The notes under the pieces are model-generated. The model saw only the letters and a program-made list of their open reading frames with translations, was not told the origin of the DNA and did no database searches. Made by a program: the position numbers and the translations under genes. From Hyperoodon ampullatus (taxonomy: Eukaryota; Chordata; Mammalia; Artiodactyla; Ziphiidae), in assembly GCA_949752795.1 (NCBI GenBank), contig OX457064.1, forward strand, positions 106,679,454 to 106,743,453: DNA of 64,000 bases. Direction: 5' to 3'. Each line of letters begins with the position of its first letter. Position 1 is the first letter of the stretch. Below, in pieces: positions 57,774 to 64,000 of the stretch.

Positions 57774-59354
57774 GTAATTCACTGCCCTCCTTTATCCTCT
57801 GGGGAACACACCTCCTTCCCCATCACACTGTAGGACTCTACTTTGGAGTTTCCTGAGAGTCTCACACCGGTGATTGTGTCTCATCTACATCCTGGGGGTA
57901 CTGCCAGGGGAAGCACTAATTCATTTGATTAATTGCTCTAAGGTGAGGCACTAATAGATAATAAGGGCACAGTGTGTCCCTAAAGCCAGGGAGCCTTTGT
58001 CATCCCAGAAGAGGCCTTCCAGTGACAAGGAGGAGGAATGGGCCATACAGAATTTGGGGTCTTGGTGTGCTGAGGACACGTTGTCCAAAGGGCAGCCCAG
58101 GGGGAGCATTCACAGCCAACTCAACTGGGACTCAGGGCCCAGCCGGCTAGTCACCAGACAGGCAGTGTTTTGTCCTGGTTTTTTTTTTAAAGCATGAGAC
58201 TGAGAAGGTGAGAAAGTCCAAATGACCTTGAACCTTGACCTTGTTAGAACTATTTCCAGGTCAGACTTCATCTGGATGTGCCAGGTGGAGGTTTTCCGGG
58301 CAGACGGACATCGATCCTGGAGTGACAGGAAAACTCGGCCAGAAATTGGAGCCCTGCGTTCTTTTTCTTGGGCCCCGTCACTAACTCGTTTCCTTCACAG
58401 CGTCACTTGCACCTTCGGTCATCAATGTGCTCAGTTTTATGCAAGAAGCTGGCCTGGCCAGTGATCCAAGGATGCCTTCATGGACGGCTGTCCTCCAAGA
58501 AGATGGTGCAGCTGTGTGAGGATGGGTCCTTCTCTGTCTCACTCCCCACTTGCTTTAAGTCCTGTGGCCCAGGATAAGGAATCCAGGTGGCTGGCCGTCT
58601 ATAGCGCTGTTTGGGCTGGGAAATGCTGCCTGGGAGATCCCGTTAGCTATGAACTTGACTCTCATAAAATGCTGCCTATGAAGCGCTCCAGGTAACCCCT
58701 TTCCTAATGGGATCTTGTTTCTGGGAGTAGTTGGACAGGTGTCTGATTCAGCGACAGCCAGTGGGGAGGGGACTCAGCGAGAAGAGGGGGTCTGGGCACC
58801 CTGTGACCAGCAGGCCTGGCAGGGCAAGGACGCCCCCCTCCTCCCCTCCACGGCTGCCCCTGCCTAACACTCTTAGGCTCATGACTGCATTACGGACAGT
58901 TGGGTCCTTGAAGACTTGACCCCGCGGGGCCCTGCAGCTGTGACCCCAGCCCCTGGGGGAGGCCGCAGGAAGAGGACAACACCCTGTCTGCCACAAATGG
59001 ACAGACCTGCCTGCTGTACGTCTGCTACTCACCAGCCCCCGACCCGACAGCTTCCACGTTGGCTCCCTGAAAAGCTGCCCTGGGCATTTTACAGGCTGAC
59101 TGTCTCCTGATCCTGCTAGGAGGAGGGATGCACAGTGGGGACAGAGAGATGCCTGGACACCAGGGTGGCCAAAACCAAGCAAGGAGAGATCCCCATCTGG
59201 CATCTCGGCTGGAGCAGGCATCTCAGCCCACCTGTGCCCGCGTGGCCACACCTCCTGCTGGGACACACAAACCCACACAGCCCTGCTCTTGCTGGGCTTG
59301 GAGTCCAGCTGGGAGAGGGTGACATGTCTTACATGATGAATATGGAGCATTTTA
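57774..59354. other. Unique non-coding sequence
   Basis: Nothing recognised. A 200-codon minus frame at 58748-59350 overlaps open frames on the other strand and has no domain. Confidence 0.4.
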
Positions 59355-59595
59355 GGGCTCAGCGGCTGAGAGCCTCAGCTCTGGACTCAGACGGCCTAAG
59401 TCATATCCTGCCTTCCTATCGGTGTGACTCAGGCCAGCAGTTCCTTTACCTGGAGGGACCCTGTGTCCTTACCTGTGAAATGGGAGAACCCTGGCGGGTA
59501 ACTCATCAGGTACCGCAAGGACTAAACGATTCTGGCGCTGGAGCACAGTGCCTGGTGGGTACCTAGTGGGAACTCAGATTTTGCTATTATTAGCA
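59355..59595 (+). repeat. MIR SINE
   Basis: cagctctggactcagacggc, tcatatcctgccttcctatc, ggtgtgactcaggccagcag, cttacctgtgaaatgggaga and cacagtgcctggtgggtacc: nearly full-length sense MIR. Confidence 0.8.
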
Positions 59596-59854
59596 AATCT
59601 GTGTCATCCTTTGCTGAGCAGTGGCTCCCACACAAATCCCATTCTTGGACCACCCTTCCACTTCCAGACCATTGGCTTACACTGGCATCATTCTTAAAGT
59701 TGAAAAGAAGTATATTTCCCGGGAAGTTGCCCACCCAGGCCCCAGGATCCTCCCTCTGTTATGAAATCTTAGAGCACCTACCTCTGTTTTCAACCCTGGG
59801 ACAACCACCTACAAACTGCCTTGTATTGACACACGTTCACTTACCTATATTGTA

Positions 59855-60130
59855 GATCAACACCGCCCAGAAGGAAGAGAAGAGGCGCTCTCAACACAAC
59901 CACACATGGCCTGTGTATTTCCCAGTAGCCACATCTGTTAAAGTAAAAAAGGAACAGGAGCAATTAATTTTAATATGATATATTTTTAACCTAACCATCC
60001 AAAATATTGCATTTCAGCATATAATCAACATTTTAAAATCCTCAGTGATATGCTTTACTAAGTCTTCAGAGGCCACTAAGCACGTCTTGGCGTGGACCTG
60101 CCACATTCTGAGTGTCCAGCAGCCCTGAGA
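59855..60130. repeat. Decayed DNA-transposon-like repeat (hAT-type suspected)
   Basis: ccagtagccacatctgttaa, agtaaaaaaggaacaggagc, aattaattttaatatgatat, tccaaaatattgcatttcag and cactaagcacgtcttggcgt follow an old mammalian interspersed repeat I recognise but cannot name with certainty. Orientation not assigned. Confidence 0.45.
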
Positions 60131-61109
60131 GGCTGGAGGTAACACACCAGATAGGGTGACACTGGGCTGCAGAGTCCCTGGGCTAACTCATGAAATAATT
60201 TCACGTAATAGGACCCGGAAGCATTTTTTTAATGTGATGGATTACTCATTACTTCGTTATACATTTTCATGACCCATGGCAATCTGTGCTGCATTTGTAC
60301 TGTTTCAGATATTATACTTTCTGGCACTGATTTTTCAGGCATGCTATTAAAAAGTCAAGTACCCATCAAATCCATGTGTTTATCTTGTCTGCTTTGGAGA
60401 GTCTTGCATTTGGGTTCCAAGCAGCTTGGAATGCTTCCTTCATCACCGGCCCGTCCCCAGGCCCACTGCAAGAGTTTCTTGAGCTCTTATGGTACCAGAC
60501 TGCTCGACCGCAAATGTTACCCTGGAGCTAAACGTGGCCGAGGCACCATGGGGAGTGTTCCTGTGTCCACGAGACACGTTCTTCTCCCCAGGGACCCACA
60601 AGGACACAGCGGGTACCCACCAACTTCACAGAAGTGTGTGACCTCTTAAGCAACAAAGATTGGAACTGTTCTCCTTGAAACTTTGGACTATTTTTACAGA
60701 GTTTAAGAGGCAAAGCAGAGACGCCTGTGAGTGGAACATAAAAACCCATCTTGCAAAAGAAGCTGCAGATTAACCTTAGCATGTTTCAGCTCCATGTTAG
60801 TTTATTTGAAGTCTTAAAGAAAGACACAACAAACTGGATTCTCAAGTCTCCCGAGGGGATTTCAAAGGCAATAATCCTGAATCGTCCCATAGAGTAGATG
60901 TCTGGTTGATTTGTAAATTGTTGCTTATAGAGGCATTAACACACATGTATAAACTAGTGTCAAAAAATAGTATCACCTCAAGGAGGACTCTGACATTAGG
61001 GCATGAGATAATCCGCAGTGACGCAACGTTCTCGTGTTTCCTGTTGATAAGAATGTTTGCACTTCTCAGTTATCAATGTGGTCGACACGCTCCTTCAAGG
61101 AACATCGTT
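60131..61109. other. Unique non-coding sequence
   Basis: No gene or repeat recognised. AT-rich with little low-complexity sequence from 60650 to 61100. Confidence 0.4.
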
Positions 61110-61122
61110 TAGACTTAAGCTC

Positions 61123-61271
61123 CTTTTAAAACATTTTTTAAATTTTATATTGGAGAACAGTTGATTTACAATGTTGTGTTAGTTTCAGGTGTACAGCACA
61201 CTGATTCAGTTATACATATAATGTATCTATTCTTTTTCAGATTCTTTCCCCATTTAGGATATTACAGAGCA
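61123..61271 (-). mobile_element. Very short 5'-truncated L1 with TSDs
   Basis: ttatattggagaacagttga, tttacaatgttgtgttagtt, gtgtacagcacactgattca and ttagg-atattacagagca: L1 3' UTR complement of about 150 bases. Perfect 13-base duplication tagacttaagctc at 61110-61122 and 61272-61284. Confidence 0.95.
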
Positions 61272-61284
61272 TAGACTTAAGCTC

Positions 61285-63234
61285 TTTGATACTGTTTTTT
61301 TAAAAGCACGGGTCCTTCTTAAACGACGCCGGGTTTTGCCGGGTTTGATTGCCGTGTCTGAAGGCTTGAGGCATTTTCTAATGAAAGAGTTTTATGATTT
61401 CAAAAATCCCCCAAATTATAAATAGAGCCTTCCGCCTCTGCTTGGCCTTAGAAGGTGAGAACACTGCCTGCCTCGGCAGCCACCCGGAGCAGCGCCCCGT
61501 CAGGCCTGGCAGACGGCAGCTCGAGGGGGAAGAAAGACAGAACTATTTGAAGATGATGTGATGGAATAGATGGTCAGTGGGGCCCTGGAAGAGAGAAACG
61601 CAGTGCCTGGCAGCCACGGCACCCAGATGCACATCTCCCCAGTTCAGAGCATCCCTCCACGTTGCCGGCTCCCTTGGGGCAGGCTCTCCAGGCCACCGCC
61701 CGATGACCCACTGCTTCTCCAGGACGGAGGTGCCTGGGGACCTGGAGGGGGCCGCGCCTCCCCTTCAGCGTTGGCATTTAAACTGGCTCTCCCTTTAGTT
61801 GCTCCCGGAACGCGTTCACCCGGGCGAAACTCAGCAGAGTTTGGAGGCTGGTGACGTGAAAGCACGTGGCCTGCATGTCAGGGTGTTTCATTCCTGATGC
61901 TCCCGGGAGGTGCAGTGGGGTGTAGCGCTCTGTGTGGCCCCCCCAACCCCCCGGAGGAGCTACGGGAGGAGCGGGGAGGAGACCCCTCCATCCACGTCCC
62001 CATGCTTCCACCCACCTGGCAAAGGAGGCCAAGTCCAGCCTCGGGAAGGAGAGTCCCCCTTGGAAAGGGACGGCCACGTGGGAGGCTGAGCAGAGGATGC
62101 TTCGCCTGGTGCGGCCTGGCTTCCAGAAGACAGTCTTCAGGAAGGGCCCGTGCTGGCCTGGGCTAGGGGTGGCCCAAAGTCCAGGGGCCCGGGAAGCGGA
62201 CAGAGCTTAACCCAAGTTGGATTAACGAGCATCTTGCCCCAGTGGATCAGTGGGACAAGCAGCCCAGCTAATCATTTATCAGGCAGAGAACGGGAGCTTG
62301 GAGGGCGGCATCTGTCTGGCCTTGTCCAGGTGAGCAGGGGTTGCCGACTCTCATCCACGTTGTGCGCGGAGGGGCCTCCCTGCGGAAGCCGTCTCCCGGG
62401 ACACGAGGATCACTGGCTCGGGAGAAATCCCGCACTGTCACCCCCAAGGCGCCAGCAAGCGAGAAGCCAGAAGAAGTCAGCGCTCTGGATGGCCCTGGTG
62501 GGAGCCGGTGAACGGCTGGTTTACTCTGGCTCAGCTTCCCAGAGAAGGGAGCTCTGAGCCGCGTTTCTGAAGCACAAGAAACCTGGTTTGAAGGAAAGTA
62601 GGAAGCAGGGGGCTTCAGGCTGAGGGCACAGGGTGAGCAAAATTATCCCCAAATAACCTGAAACTGTAATCCAAGATGAGATGGTCTAAACAAACCTCCT
62701 CACTAGAACACATCTCCTGAGCCCAGGCATAATTCATGGCCCCAAGGAAAATCTACATTTCACAAGAGGGTAAGAAGTCCGGGCTGTGGTGTCACCAAGT
62801 CTTCGGGGAGGAGCCTGGGGTTCAGCTGGACCCGGGAAGGTGGTACGATGTGGCCCAGCCAGTGGGCAGTGGCAGGGAGCAGACCGATCTGCTTGGGCTT
62901 TGGGTGATGCGCTCAGAAACGCGGATCTCACACCGTGAGCAGTGGAAGCCACAGCCTCTTTGCAGGAAGGACCGTGAAGTGATGACCCCCGTGTTTATGG
63001 AATATTGATCTGACGGCGATAAACAAGGGCCGCCCAGGAAGGTTAATCCCTCCGTCCTCTATTTCTCTCCATCCAATGGGGCCGTTGTCAGGGCTTGTCA
63101 GGTGGGTGGCATCATTCGTGTCACGGGTTCATCCTTCGCTAGGTGAGCACTGGAGGGCCACGGGATGTGTGTCTGAGGCATCTTAAAGCTTTGCTCCTGT
63201 GCCCCAGTGAGCTCTGCGCGCGCTTCCACCTGAA
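61285..63234. other. Unique GC-rich sequence
   Basis: No gene supported. A TATA-like tataaatag lies at 61417-61425 without other promoter evidence. CpG is moderately frequent at 62340-62520. Overlapping open frames on both strands carry no domains. Confidence 0.4.
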
Positions 63235-63350
63235 ACCCTCTGTCCTGGTTTCTTGTTATCTAAATGCTGCACATCTTTTAAGAGCAGCTGAAAGATCTCC
63301 ACAAAGCCTCTCCTGACACCCTGATCTCATTTCTCCCTGACTCTACAGGA
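63235..63350 (+). repeat. L2-like scrap
   Basis: cttttaagagcagctgaaag, atctccacaaagcctctcct and gacaccctgatctcatttct loosely follow the L2 3' pattern. Confidence 0.4.
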
Positions 63351-64000
63351 CCATTCAAAACCTTAAGAAGGAGCTAAACACACATGAATCACAAAACATA
63401 ACATCCACACAAGACTGAGTTGTCCTGTTGAGTGGAATGTCTCAGAAGGAAACTGGAGCCTCTGGAATTCCGTGGTCACCCAAGGTGGGTGGTGGGCTTG
63501 GGTGAGACACCAGGAGGGGAAGATGTCGGCAAACCCCGAGGACAGTCGTGCCCGGGGAGTGTCCACCTGCTGGGCCCGGCCGCCTCGCCATTTGCCCTGA
63601 CCATGCTGACGCCTGTGCGGGAAGGCCAGCAAAGTGGGAAAGACCTGGGTCAAAGAGGAGGTGGCTGAGACCTCGAGGCTTGAAGACCTGGATTGACAGA
63701 GCACCTGGGCGTGACCAGGGCAGGGGACACGCTCTGTGTCCTTGCCACCTCCCTGGTGGTTTGGGCTCCTTCTTTGCTGTAGAAAGGGTGGGCGCACAGT
63801 AACCAGGGTCCGGCCACGCTTGCTGGAACTCAGCAAGGCAGGGTCAGGCCAGCGGGAAGCACGCCGGCCTGGCCAGGGGCTCTGCCTCAAAGGCCTGGAC
63901 CCAGGATGCCGGCTGCAACCAAAAGCCAAGTGGGCCCCGAGGTCGGACTCAGTACAGCATCCCTCAGCCCCAGAGAGGCAGACTGTGCAGAGTCTGCGGT
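63351..64000. other. Unique non-coding sequence
   Basis: A 188-codon minus frame at 63363-63929 has no recognisable domain and overlaps open frames on the plus strand; not called as a gene. Confidence 0.4.

Noticed and set aside
57474..57856. Poly-His, poly-Thr, poly-Pro and poly-Gly frames
   Set aside because: Translations of the CCA array in different frames and strands.
58748..59350. 200-codon minus frame
   Set aside because: No recognisable domain, overlaps plus-strand frames, no splice or start context.
63363..63929. 188-codon minus frame at the window edge
   Set aside because: GC-driven, no domain, overlapped by open plus frames.

Overview
The window is mammalian nuclear DNA, almost certainly from a cetacean (whale or dolphin). 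Four copies of a tRNA-Glu-derived SINE with the CHR-type body (head ending in gggaagcc, body reading gggcccgtgagccatggc on one strand) are typical of Cetacea. The many L1 3' ends are of the cetartiodactyl type. Bov-B, Bov-A and PRE-1 elements were not seen. No intact protein-coding gene, RNA gene, CRISPR array or bacterial-type feature was found, so the window reads as intergenic or intronic DNA. Nearly everything that can be supported is repeat-derived.

Layout. 1-6.1 kb: mostly unique sequence with decayed MIR and L2 pieces and a small CpG cluster. 6.1-10.15 kb: one very old plus-strand L1 shredded by younger insertions (two truncated L1 3' ends, a Tigger-like DNA transposon, two MaLR-type LTR pieces, one of them carrying a SINE). 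10.15-12.3 kb: unique AT-rich sequence. 12.3-13.5 kb: an unusually open minus-strand frame ending at a truncated L1 that itself holds a SINE. 13.5-22.4 kb: unique sequence of mixed GC with an internal L1 reverse-transcriptase fragment (18.2 kb), a small L1 with a probable 3' transduction (19.3 kb) and a prematurely polyadenylated L1 (21.2 kb). 22.5-32.05 kb: a Russian-doll nest in which an old minus-strand L1 is split by three younger L1s, including a near-full-length 5.5 kb copy with dead ORF1 and ORF2. 33.3-35.2 kb: a MaLR-type LTR, a probable retroviral solo LTR, and an L1 with a SINE placed exactly at its target-site duplication. 35.2-42.3 kb: largely unique, including an AT-rich block at 36.3-38.0 kb that resembles conserved noncoding DNA, one SINE and a TG microsatellite. 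42.3-48.4 kb: two minisatellites with L1s and unique sequence between them. 48.4-64 kb: GC-richer, gene-like in texture but without exons I can defend, with several MIR and L2 remnants, a CCA trinucleotide array, a decayed DNA transposon and one small L1.

The elements do not work together as a pathway. Their nesting gives a relative insertion history. The best leads are structural: two independent 3'-transduction-like L1 insertions, a truncated L1 reverse-transcriptase fragment with target-site duplications but no poly(A) tail, a triple-arm palindrome, a two-length alternating minisatellite, and an unidentified decayed open frame. Subfamily names were judged by eye and would need RepeatMasker with a cetacean library; divergences were not computed.
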